This document shows positions 51,601 to 52,929 of a stretch of DNA of 64,000 nt, piece after piece. Source of the stretch: Glandiceps talaboti (Eukaryota; Hemichordata; Enteropneusta; Spengelidae). Position numbers and translations under genes: made by a program. The DNA lies in contig NC_135555.1 of the NCBI RefSeq assembly GCF_964340395.1, positions 25,137,725 to 25,201,724 on the forward strand. The letters are read 5' to 3'. How positions within the stretch are numbered: the first letter of the stretch is position 1; each line of letters opens with the position of its first letter. The notes beneath the pieces were generated by a model, which was not told the origin of the DNA, searched no databases, and was given only the letters and a program-made list of their open reading frames with translations.

Positions 51601-51857
51601 GACTTTTAATTGTCTAATTTCAGAAACCTATCCAGGACGAAAATTTGGTGCAACGAGATATTAGAAGTTTTATATGTTTACACCATGACAGAACCTTTAC
51701 AGGCAGAGCCATAGCACGGATATTTCATGGGATTGAAAGTCCATGTTATCCAGCTAGGGTTTGGGGCAGAGATCGGAGATACTGGCGAAGTCGTTTAGAT
51801 GCAGACTTTAATTCACTGATTAAAGTGGCCAATCAAGTACTTCTCTCCATGAGATAG
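4195..51857 (+). CDS. recql4: RECQL4 ATP-dependent DNA helicase, complete 17-exon gene
   Basis: Coding exons are 4195-4360, 7914-8113, 9691-10835, 11265-11488, 12165-12476, 19081-19173, 22461-22597, 22941-23213, 23495-23677, 24241-24451, 26215-26486, 30233-30376, 33616-33988, 36063-36365, 41381-41567, 42268-42448 and 51624-51857. All 16 introns are GT-AG and all phases match, giving 4638 nt and 1545 residues against about 1200 in the human protein. The extra length is mostly in the polar linker of exon 3. Domain order is Sld2-like N-terminus (about 19-100), CCHC knuckle (561-574), RecQ helicase (about 683-1072; K727 of Walker A, DEAH 829-832, GRAGRD 1054-1059), RECQL4 zinc-binding region (about 1200-1300) and the conserved C-terminus. 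Family knowledge: RECQL4 is a nuclear 3'-5' helicase that acts in origin firing and DNA repair, and its N-terminus is the metazoan counterpart of yeast Sld2. An in-frame TAG at 4144 with no ATG between supports the start. Exon joins are my manual prediction and are not transcript-backed. Confidence 0.95.
4549..4722. mobile_element. Foldback/MITE-like palindrome in intron 1
   Basis: Arms of about 76 bp (4554-4629 and 4641-4717) are near-perfect reverse complements around an 11-nt spacer. The left arm begins TGCAATAACTGTAGCGTTTG and the right arm ends with its complement. TTAG and CTAA extend the pairing just outside. The structure is that of a very small TIR element. Target duplication is not clear. 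Confidence 0.75.
5524..6714. repeat. Minisatellite of 28-30-bp units in intron 1
   Basis: About 40 copies of a unit built from GCTAGAAATGTGCTAAACAA and GGTACTGCAG. TGAGG variants shorten it by two bases, and a few units carry ACATGTAC insertions. Each unit contains a donor-like CAAG|GTACTG and an acceptor-like CTGCAG|G. Confidence 0.93.
6715..7913. other. Rest of intron 1, no gene; one short inverted repeat
   Basis: An inverted repeat at 7578-7648 pairs GAAAATAATGGGA...GTGTTGGGT with ACCCAACAC...TCCCATTATTTTC. A run of 14 G at about 7743 is followed by AGG repeats. The segment at 7775-7850 shares AGTGG(T/C)CATATGGAT with repeats at 38300 and 41130. Nothing else is supported. Confidence 0.4.
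7914..8113 (+). CDS. recql4: RECQL4 exon 2: rest of the Sld2-like region
   Basis: Residues 56-122. It reads [11 protein letters not shown], then VWGSHLNKN, matching the family's (E)YxxLK and WGxHLN(R/K) signatures that follow the exon 1 helix. The acceptor is CTAATTAG|AT. The donor is AAG|GTATGT in phase 0. Between the motifs lies a short acidic/serine stretch ([10 protein letters not shown]). Confidence 0.92.
8617..9383. repeat. 36-bp minisatellite in intron 2
   Basis: About 20 copies of ATGCAATCCTGTATCTCACA followed by TGAATGTAAAGTAAAC. The unit is 36 bp, a multiple of 3, and stop-free in several frames, which gives long false reading frames on both strands. T/C alternation (CAATCC, CAACCC) marks two interleaved subtypes. 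Confidence 0.94.
9691..10835 (+). CDS. recql4: RECQL4 exon 3: long low-complexity linker
   Basis: Residues 123-503, the largest exon (1145 nt). It is rich in K, E, D, S, T, N and Q, has no hydrophobic core and is probably disordered. The piece STGWLERC near residue 215 matches a short conserved block (PGWLQRC-like) in vertebrate RECQL4, which anchors the frame. Basic clusters such as [13 protein letters not shown] and QPKKRQKV are candidate nuclear localisation signals by inference. The acceptor is TTTTAATAG|AAA and the donor CAAG|GTAAAC in phase 2. Confidence 0.9.
10836..12164. other. Introns 3 and 4, no repeat array
   Basis: Introns 3 (429 bp) and 4 (676 bp) flank exon 4 (11265-11488). They are among the few introns without a minisatellite. 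Intron 3 has a loose repeat of GGTGACAT(A) at 10982 and 11092. Nothing else is seen. Confidence 0.45.
11265..11488 (+). CDS. recql4: RECQL4 exon 4: basic block and CCHC zinc knuckle
   Basis: Residues 504-578. [16 protein letters not shown] matches the conserved NYVRLNMKxKxY block of RECQL4. Then comes [14 protein letters not shown] (residues 561-574), an exact C-x2-C-x4-H-x4-C zinc knuckle; in other RECQL4 proteins this knuckle binds nucleic acid. The acceptor is TTTTTCACAG|AT. The donor is AAAAT|GTGAGT in phase 1. Confidence 0.93.
12165..12476 (+). CDS. recql4: RECQL4 exon 5: acidic/lysine linker before the helicase
   Basis: Residues 579-682. The exon starts with a charged stretch and ends in the proline-rich piece [13 protein letters not shown], comparable to the PLYSLGPSGQL-type sequence just before the helicase domain in vertebrates. 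The acceptor is GAATTGCAAG|GC, with a poor pyrimidine tract. The donor is ATAG|GTAAGA in phase 1. The join to exon 4 restores C579 and keeps the frame open. Confidence 0.88.
12643..13200 (+). mobile_element. Hairpin-headed interspersed element, copy 1 (intron 5)
   Basis: It starts with a degraded hairpin (CACAACTGAACTGATGAGGT, then TCAGTAGTGCTATAGG), then a (TG)n tract at about 12699-12803, then the family core: ACTGGGCAGAT, a TCATGACATGATGATCC block and CTACTGAGCAGATTGGGATG. The same core is at 15552-16640 and 42482-43880. The layout suggests a Helentron-associated (HINE/DINE-like) element by inference. Confidence 0.65.
12699..12803. repeat. (TG)n microsatellite
   Basis: A long TG run with a few CG and TA interruptions toward its 3' side. 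It replaces the GTCT tract found at the same place in the sister elements. Confidence 0.95.
13264..13975. repeat. 52-bp minisatellite in intron 5
   Basis: About 14 copies of TTTGATCTTTACAGGGTTGG, then CCATTGCATGGGGACACACA and GACATTGTGTAG. Some units read ACATGGCGTGG instead of ACATTGTGTAG. Each unit holds an acceptor-like TGATCTTTACAG|G. Confidence 0.94.
13976..15284. other. No gene; small imperfect inverted repeat
   Basis: GCTGCTAGACC...GGATGTTC near 13990-14012 pairs with GGAACATCC..GGTCTAGCA near 14050-14072, which may be the ends of a decayed small DNA element. From 14073 to 15284 I see nothing I can name. Confidence 0.35.
15285..15352. repeat. (GAT)n/(TTA)n microsatellite
   Basis: Short GAT repeats pass into about 17 units of TTA. 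Confidence 0.95.
15552..16640 (+). mobile_element. Hairpin-headed interspersed element, copy 2 (intron 5)
   Basis: The hairpin at 15552-15583 has stem TAGCACAACTGAAC, loop TGAG and returning strand GTTCAGTAGTGCTA. It is followed by GGGATCGCCCGGC, (GTCT)n, and a core with two diverged copies of a block containing AAACTTGGTGAGATGTTTCT. A T-rich flank precedes it. Hairpin plus GTCY repeat at one end is the layout of HINE/DINE-like elements. No coding capacity. Confidence 0.7.
16641..18406. other. No gene seen in this part of intron 5
   Basis: A short palindromic stretch near 17583-17606 (TGGCCCAG...CTGGGCCA) and a related TTGCCCA-rich stretch at 14930-15005 may be scraps of one repeat family. 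The remainder is unremarkable AT-rich sequence. Confidence 0.35.
18407..19014 (+). mobile_element. AGTCCCCGCC element, copy 1 (intron 5)
   Basis: The 5' hairpin is AGTCCCCGCCGGAC, loop GAA, GTCTGGGGCGGGGACT (18407-18439). It is followed by (TCCG)n and diverged direct repeats of about 150 bp (ACTCAGACATGCTTGAACAG). The 3' end has GCGGGGACT again and a second hairpin, GTCATT-CTC-AATGAC, at 19000-19014. A second copy lies at 50356-51266. The structure fits a non-autonomous rolling-circle-type element, by inference. Confidence 0.7.
19081..19173 (+). CDS. recql4: RECQL4 exon 6: helicase motif 0
   Basis: Residues 683-713. [15 protein letters not shown] is RecQ motif 0 (F-R-x-G-Q-E), which reads the adenine of ATP. 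The acceptor is CTGTTTTTAAG|CT and the donor AGTG|GTAAGT in phase 1. It is a short 93-nt exon between introns of 6.6 and 3.3 kb. Confidence 0.95.
19406..19838. repeat. GGTTGGTTGGTGGAGGGTCTATG minisatellite in intron 6
   Basis: A tandem array of GGTTGGTTGGTGGAGGGT plus (C/T)TATG, with four interspersed GTTTATGTGTTGATACAATG segments. The G-rich strand is the + strand, so G-quadruplex formation in the transcript is possible. Confidence 0.9.
20247..22434. repeat. 54/60-bp minisatellite in intron 6
   Basis: About 38 copies built from GGTGTCACTCAGTGTGAATC, TGTACAAACCTACCATACCA and CCTATAGCTCATAGTCTGTA. Units differ by presence of the CTGT(A) step, by ACAAACC versus ACCACCC, and by rare CAGTCC insertions. 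It ends about 25 bp before the exon 7 acceptor. Confidence 0.95.
22461..22597 (+). CDS. recql4: RECQL4 exon 7: Walker A and motif Ia
   Basis: Residues 714-759. STGAGKS carries the Walker A lysine K727, then LCYQLPA, then the motif Ia sequence [14 protein letters not shown]. The acceptor is GTTTTGCCTAG|GT and the donor CAA|GTAAGT in phase 0. The intron 6 minisatellite ends only about 25 bp before this acceptor. Confidence 0.96.
22598..22940. other. Intron 7, with a truncated element head
   Basis: TTTAGCACAACTGAACTAGG at 22621-22640 is the start of the hairpin-headed element family, cut off after about 18 bp of homology. No other feature. Confidence 0.4.
22941..23213 (+). CDS. recql4: RECQL4 exon 8: DEAH box
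   Basis: Residues 760-850. It contains LVSPEALVG and [20 protein letters not shown]. The DEAH box (829-832) is motif II, for ATP hydrolysis and magnesium binding, and the W-S-H-x-F-R-P-x-Y block is the RecQ aromatic-rich loop. The acceptor is ATTATCACAG|GT. The donor is AAG|GTAAGG, and a near copy of this exon end and donor lies 53 bp downstream. Confidence 0.96.
23187..23295 (+). repeat. Tandem duplication of the exon 8 / intron 8 boundary
   Basis: Exon 8's last bases CTATCTAAGACTGTGTAAG with the donor GTAAGG and following GTATATTCTATGCTG recur 53 bp downstream (second donor at 23267, GTATAA), with a third partial copy fading after 23290. Using the second donor would add 53 nt and meet TAA at 23253-23255. 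Confidence 0.85.
23495..23677 (+). CDS. recql4: RECQL4 exon 9: motif III
   Basis: Residues 851-911. [20 protein letters not shown] carries the motif III TAT, and [15 protein letters not shown] matches the RECQL4 P-T-N-L-H-L-S-V-S-M-D block that begins the second RecA lobe. The acceptor is ATCCACATAG|GT and the donor AGA|GTAAGA in phase 0. Confidence 0.95.
24241..24451 (+). CDS. recql4: RECQL4 exon 10: motif IV and a lysine-rich insert
   Basis: Residues 912-981. [20 protein letters not shown] is motif IV of the second RecA lobe. It is followed by a lysine-rich stretch (about 962-976, [10 protein letters not shown]) where the vertebrate protein has a shorter, less basic loop. The acceptor is GTATTTATCAG|GC and the donor GAAG|GTATGA in phase 1. 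Confidence 0.93.
24632..26130. repeat. 26-bp minisatellite in intron 10
   Basis: About 57 copies of TTGCAGCAAGTCAAGTATAT plus TGTACA. Subtypes are TATATT (5' and middle) and TCTATT (mostly 3'), with a CAGGTCAAG variant interleaved. The unit lacks stops, so all three + frames stay open for 270-518 codons. This is an artefact of the repeat. Confidence 0.96.
26215..26486 (+). CDS. recql4: RECQL4 exon 11: motifs V and VI
   Basis: Residues 982-1072. It reads [20 protein letters not shown], then [19 protein letters not shown] (motif V), then [15 protein letters not shown] (motif VI with Q1051 and the arginine finger region 1054-1059), ending [11 protein letters not shown]. The acceptor is TTTCTTTACAG|AC. 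The donor GAG|GTCAGT is in phase 0 and has C at +3, as does exon 14. Confidence 0.96.
26786..28196. repeat. 47-bp minisatellite in intron 11
   Basis: About 30 copies of CCAATAACCACAAGTCAATG, TGCCTGTCATGTAGTCATGT and CATCTTG. Subtypes are AATGTGCC and AATCCACTT, alternating in short runs. A CATGTAGTCATGTCAT stretch gives internal symmetry. Confidence 0.95.
28197..28982. other. Intron 11, fragment of the hairpin-headed element core
   Basis: Segment 28675-28800 (AATTGGGCTGAAATTTGATG, later ATATGCAAATTA) matches the core of the elements at 15552 and 42482 but lacks a head. The rest shows nothing. Confidence 0.45.
28983..29187 (-). repeat. Dispersed ~205-bp repeat, copy A (intron 11)
   Basis: Starting GGCCT(A)n, then TTTGGTTCTGGTTACC, then CCCCACCTAGCTTTTCAC, it matches the reverse complement of 34209-34422 along its whole length, by eye about 80%. 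No terminal repeats or coding pattern; SINE- or MITE-like. Confidence 0.75.
29713..29900 (+). mobile_element. Short hairpin plus (GTCT)n element (intron 11)
   Basis: The hairpin TAGCTCCCATATGGGAGGTA (29713-29732) is followed by (GTCT)n and CTCAAAAAGTAC, the same layout as the two other element families here but with a different hairpin. The 3' limit is uncertain. Confidence 0.5.
30233..30376 (+). CDS. recql4: RECQL4 exon 12: start of the post-helicase region
   Basis: Residues 1073-1120. [14 protein letters not shown] matches the RECQL4 G-E-D-L-R-E-L-R-R-H block, and VKxLV-type sequence leads to [15 protein letters not shown], with a C-x-C where vertebrates also have clustered cysteines. The acceptor is TTTGTGACTAG|GG and the donor AAG|GTAATT in phase 0. 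Confidence 0.92.
30449..33092. repeat. 36-bp minisatellite in intron 12, about 73 copies
   Basis: Unit CAGCCTGTAGTCTGGACATT, TCCTGGTTAGAGGAGC. Subtypes are CTGGTTAG, CTGTTTAG and CTGGCTAG; a CCAGGGTTAG subtype, one or two bases longer, dominates 31265-31850. On the minus strand the 36-bp unit reads [12 protein letters not shown] without stops for up to 433 codons. It has no start context or family similarity and sits in an intron of RECQL4, so I do not call it a gene. Confidence 0.95.
33616..33988 (+). CDS. recql4: RECQL4 exon 13: linker with an internal 16-residue repeat
   Basis: Residues 1121-1244. An acidic start is followed by about 2.4 copies of a 48-bp unit encoding [16 protein letters not shown]-type repeats (33721-33836). 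The end reads [20 protein letters not shown], then LDMKAEG, which is the conserved RECQL4 zinc-binding segment (C-x-G-H-E-x-A-L-P-I). The acceptor is CATCTTTCCAG|GC and the donor AAG|GTAAGA in phase 1. Confidence 0.92.
33721..33836 (+). repeat. Coding 48-bp repeat inside exon 13
   Basis: Copies begin at 33721, 33769 and 33817 (partial). The first two differ at only a few bases, so the duplication looks recent. The repeat is in frame and lengthens the linker before the zinc-binding region. Confidence 0.9.
34209..34422 (+). repeat. Dispersed ~210-bp repeat, copy B (intron 13)
   Basis: Reverse-complement partner of 28983-29187. It ends GTGAAAAGCTAGGTGGGGTC, then GGTAACCAGAACCAAATAAT and poly-T AAGGCC. 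The two copies flank exons 12 and 13 in opposite orientation. Confidence 0.75.
34480..34830. repeat. Compound CA / TACG / CATA microsatellite
   Basis: (CA)n at 34484-34556, CATA and TACG tetranucleotides at 34585-34700, then a second CATA/CACA block at 34770-34830. All six frames produce low-complexity false peptides. Confidence 0.95.
34831..35310. other. No gene seen in this part of intron 13
   Basis: There is a partial duplication of GGTATTG(T)GG...GGGCAAG...GAGGG(T)TATA around 35030-35105. Nothing else. Confidence 0.4.
35311..36050. repeat. 59-bp minisatellite in intron 13, touching the exon 14 acceptor
   Basis: About 12 copies of TTTTCATGTCTGTTGGATTA, TAAATCACTTACAGGGTGTC, TATATTGTATTGTATATTG. 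The last unit runs into TTTATATTACAG, the acceptor at 36061-36062. Each unit carries its own TCACTTACAG|GG acceptor-like site. Confidence 0.94.
36063..36365 (+). CDS. recql4: RECQL4 exon 14: zinc-binding/winged-helix region
   Basis: Residues 1245-1345. [28 protein letters not shown]-x-Q-L and [11 protein letters not shown] match the R4ZBD of vertebrate RECQL4, including its cysteines. The exon ends at [17 protein letters not shown]. The acceptor is TTTATATTACAG|GA and the donor CCAG|GTCAGT in phase 1. Both splice sites abut minisatellites, and the donor itself is the first unit of the downstream 32-bp array. Confidence 0.95.
36361..37530. repeat. 32-bp minisatellite seeded on the exon 14 donor
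   Basis: About 36 copies of AGGTCAGTGTCCAGAATTTC plus TGAACTTTTACT, beginning with the last bases of exon 14 (CCAG|GTCAGT). Variants include GTCATT, AAGTCAGT, GAACTGTT and TTTATGAAC. Most units preserve AG|GTCAGT. Confidence 0.96.
37531..39280. other. No gene seen in the middle of intron 14
   Basis: Runs of C (about 39090 and 39172), and a segment at 38297-38345 (AGTGGTCATATGGATGACAT) that reappears inverted at 41098-41140. I see no coding pattern. Confidence 0.4.
39281..41043. repeat. 23-bp minisatellite in intron 14
   Basis: About 75 copies of ATGGTTGATGCATAGACCCT GCT, with subtypes AGTCCC, AGACCC and ATACCC and a shortened GATGCAGGCTGCT form that recurs at irregular spacing. TGATGCATA gives partial palindromy (ATGCAT). 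Confidence 0.95.
41381..41567 (+). CDS. recql4: RECQL4 exon 15
   Basis: Residues 1346-1407. [20 protein letters not shown], then DEEL-x-x-VCDFL, match the RECQL4-specific C-terminal block (GVLVEFSELAFHLRSPGDL-like). The acceptor is CCCCTTACAG|GA and the donor CACAG|GTAATT in phase 2. A GT/GTAT microsatellite begins about 10 bp into the intron. Confidence 0.95.
41580..42036. repeat. GT / GTAT microsatellite in intron 15
   Basis: Alternating (GT)n and (GTAT)n blocks over about 450 bp of a 700-bp intron, starting about 10 bp after the exon 15 donor. All reading frames in it are artefacts. Confidence 0.96.
42268..42448 (+). CDS. recql4: RECQL4 exon 16
   Basis: Residues 1408-1468. [15 protein letters not shown] corresponds to the L-K-D-L-L-G-R-Y-F-E-E block of vertebrate RECQL4; the rest is variable. 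The acceptor is TTTGTATTGTAG|TG and the donor ACACAG|GTAAGA in phase 0. Confidence 0.92.
42482..43880 (+). mobile_element. Hairpin-headed interspersed element, copy 3 (intron 16)
   Basis: The hairpin at 42482-42513 is base-identical to that at 15552. Then come GGGATCGCCCGGC, (GTCT)n, (TG)n at about 42549-42608, the core, and about five tandem subrepeats of roughly 115 bp (GACCACGCCCATAGCAACAG, GCAAAGATAACAACAGG, AACATTCAAAAAATGTATGC). It has no coding capacity and is probably the most complete copy of the family here. Confidence 0.75.
44130..44450. repeat. 64-bp minisatellite, related to the 47.4-48.4 kb array
   Basis: About five near-identical copies of CCGGCCACTCTAGCCATGCA, TTCAACCATCATTACTCCAC, AACCAGCAATGTACACATTC CAAG. 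The unit is homologous to the 60-bp unit at 47440-48436. Confidence 0.93.
44690..46401 (+). pseudogene. 5'-truncated, broken LINE (endonuclease end and RT)
   Basis: It opens within the apurinic-type endonuclease (IGDFNIDV, then [26 protein letters not shown]), then shows RT blocks [33 protein letters not shown] and GVPQG in several frames. The catalytic YADD reads YAND (46266-46277 area). Several stops and frameshifts. Same family as 52930-55976. A MITE-like element cuts it at 46402. Confidence 0.88.
46402..46784. mobile_element. MITE-like element with ~135-bp inverted termini
   Basis: The left arm 46402-46535 (starting TTCCTGACTAATTGTCAGTG) and right arm 46644-46784 are reverse complements with small differences, around a unique centre of about 108 bp. 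Length 383 bp, no reading frame of note. It lies at the break of the LINE fragment. I cannot identify a target-site duplication. Confidence 0.8.
46785..47439. other. No gene seen in this part of intron 16
   Basis: A slightly more CG-containing patch (46920-47000, CGTCATAGGC...CCCGAAAACTCTCGAAG) stands out but has no coding or repeat pattern that I can name. Confidence 0.35.
47440..48436. repeat. 60-bp minisatellite in intron 16
   Basis: About 16 copies of CACTCTAACCATTCAACCAT, CATGACTCCACAACCAGCAA, TGTACAGATTACAAGCCAAC. Variants carry an extra ATC, TTC for TCC, or CACATTG. 60 is a multiple of 3, so one frame stays open for 222 codons; not a gene. Confidence 0.95.
48437..48640 (+). mobile_element. 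Headless fragment of the AGTCCCCGCC element
   Basis: Segments CCATTTCTTGGACATTCATT, GACCGATTTCTTTCAAACTT and ACATATGCACGTCAATTTG match 18486-18570 of the copy in intron 5. The hairpin and GTCC tract are missing. Confidence 0.6.
48650..50230 (+). mobile_element. Hairpin-headed element fragment, copy 4, split by a LINE
   Basis: The core (GATTGCCTTGATATATGGTG, AAACTTGGTGAGATGTTT) stops at about 48764 and resumes at about 49632 (GAAGTGTTATTCTGTAGATT), followed by about four ~113-bp subrepeats (GCCCATAGCAACAGCCAAAT, GATCACATATTGCAAAG). The break is filled by an antisense LINE end. Confidence 0.65.
48765..49630 (-). pseudogene. L1/Tx1-like LINE 3' end, antisense insertion
   Basis: The minus-strand frame 49703-48915 encodes about 260 residues. 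[13 protein letters not shown], then C-x2-C (LCTFC), then [18 protein letters not shown], is the zinc-binding C-terminal module (zf-RVT) typical of L1/Tx1-type LINE reverse transcriptases. A T-rich tract at 48766-48800 on the + strand is its poly(A)-like tail. The RT itself is absent (5' truncation). Insertion splits copy 4 of the hairpin-headed element. Confidence 0.8.
50356..51266 (+). mobile_element. AGTCCCCGCC element, copy 2 (intron 16)
   Basis: Head hairpin AGTCCCCGCCGGAC-GAA-GTCCGGGACGGGGACT, a short GTCC tract, then four to five copies of a ~150-bp subrepeat (CCATAACTCAGACATGCTTG, AACAGATCTCATTCAAAGTT, GGTATTAGGACAGTGTTC), and the same 3' block ending in the GTCATT-CTC-AATGAC hairpin at 51252-51266. 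A run of about 20 G lies just upstream (50300-50321). Confidence 0.75.
51267..51623. other. Last part of intron 16, nothing recognised
   Basis: AT-rich sequence leading to the exon 17 acceptor. No repeat or gene is seen. Confidence 0.4.
51624..51857 (+). CDS. recql4: RECQL4 exon 17: C-terminus and stop
   Basis: Residues 1469-1545. [20 protein letters not shown], then [20 protein letters not shown] and RDRRYWR, match the strongly conserved RECQL4 C-terminus (RAVARIFHGI-x-SPCYPA). TAG at 51855-51857. The acceptor TTGTCTAATTTCAG|AA follows a 9.2-kb intron filled with transposons. Confidence 0.96.
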   Translation, partial: KPIQDENLVQRDIRSFICLHHDRTFTGRAIARIFHGIESPCYPARVWGRDRRYWRSRLDADFNSLIKVANQVLLSMR

Positions 51858-52298
51858 TCAAATATGAGGTTGTCATAGTAATGACTTGTTTTGTGAAAGA
51901 ACTCTTTGTGTGAAATGGAGTGACATTGATGCAAGTCACATTCAGCAGATAGCTATTGTAACATATTTAGTGTTTCATGAAAAGAATGCATCCTGAACAG
52001 TACAATAACATTCCTGATTCTTGTAAGATATTGAACATCCCAGAAAAAGAAATGAAACTATCTGGTGTAAGGTGCTGAAAACTTTCACCATATAACATTG
52101 TAATTTCTCTTGTATCAAGTCCAAAATTGTTTTTTGTTGGTGATTTCAGACTAAATACAGCTGGAAAATGATGGAAATATGTTGTTATGATTTTGTTTTT
52201 CTCTTTATAATTCTGATGTGTGTATACACATATATATGTGTGTGTATGTGTATGTGTATATACATGTATATCTATATGTGTGTGTTTTTTTGTGTATG

Positions 52299-52344
<46 letters not shown>

Positions 52345-52620
52345 ATGTATGTATACGTTAAGTTATTTAAGGTTTATTTGCATAAACTAGGCCACTGGCC
52401 TTTCGTTACATTTCACAGCCTCATAAACTTCATAGGTTCAAAGGTTACTTTACAAAAAAAAAGAAATTTCATAAATAAGATCACTGTACACATAGGTAGC
52501 AATACAAAACACAAAAATTATATTTCTCTATTATTTTGTCTTTTCTTAAAGCTTTTGAAAATAAATTTAGCCAGTCCAATGGTTTCATATCTGTCTTTTG
52601 TCTGCATAGTTTAATAAAAG
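51858..52620 (+). other. Probable RECQL4 3' UTR with candidate poly(A) signals
   Basis: This is sequence after the RECQL4 stop. It contains a TG/TA microsatellite at 52205-52345. The first canonical AATAAA hexamers on this strand are at 52560-52565 and 52613-52618. A non-canonical signal nearer the stop is possible, so the end of the transcript is uncertain. Confidence 0.3.
52205..52345. repeat. TG/TA microsatellite
   Basis: Mixed TATG, GTGT and TATA runs, including a clean (GT)n at 52299-52330. A smaller TATATG tract is at 52656-52700. Confidence 0.9.
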
Positions 52621-52699
52621 TGTAATAGGTTCTGTTTTCTAGATGGTGGGGCAATGTATATGTATATATATCTATATGTGTATGTATGTATATATACAC

Positions 52700-52929
52700 A
52701 CAGTTCACATCAAATAACAATGACAATGACACAAAACTACTTTGGGGTAACAGAGAACACATTTAATCAGCGATTCTCAAACCACAAACACACATTTACT
52801 CATAAGAAGCTACAGTACAACACAGAGCTATCCAAACAAGTTTGGAATTTGAAGGAAAGAAACCAGCCATATAATATCAAGTGGGATATCATCACCCAAG
52901 CAGCTGCTTATTCAAAAACAGTACAATAA
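52700..52929 (+). pseudogene. Penelope-like element, GIY-YIG endonuclease, 5' part
   Basis: It encodes YFGVTENTFNQRFSNHKHTF and ELSKQVWNLKE, then IKWDIITQAAAYS. This is the Y-x-G-x-T-x-x-x-F-x-x-R-x-x-x-H core of the GIY-YIG endonuclease that ends Penelope-like retroelements. The upstream RT is missing, replaced by microsatellite. The domain is cut after AAAYSK and continues at 55977. Confidence 0.8.

Noticed and set aside
52168-52614. 148-codon + frame after the RECQL4 stop
   Set aside because: Mostly microsatellite and hydrophobic AT-rich translation without homology; more likely 3' UTR.
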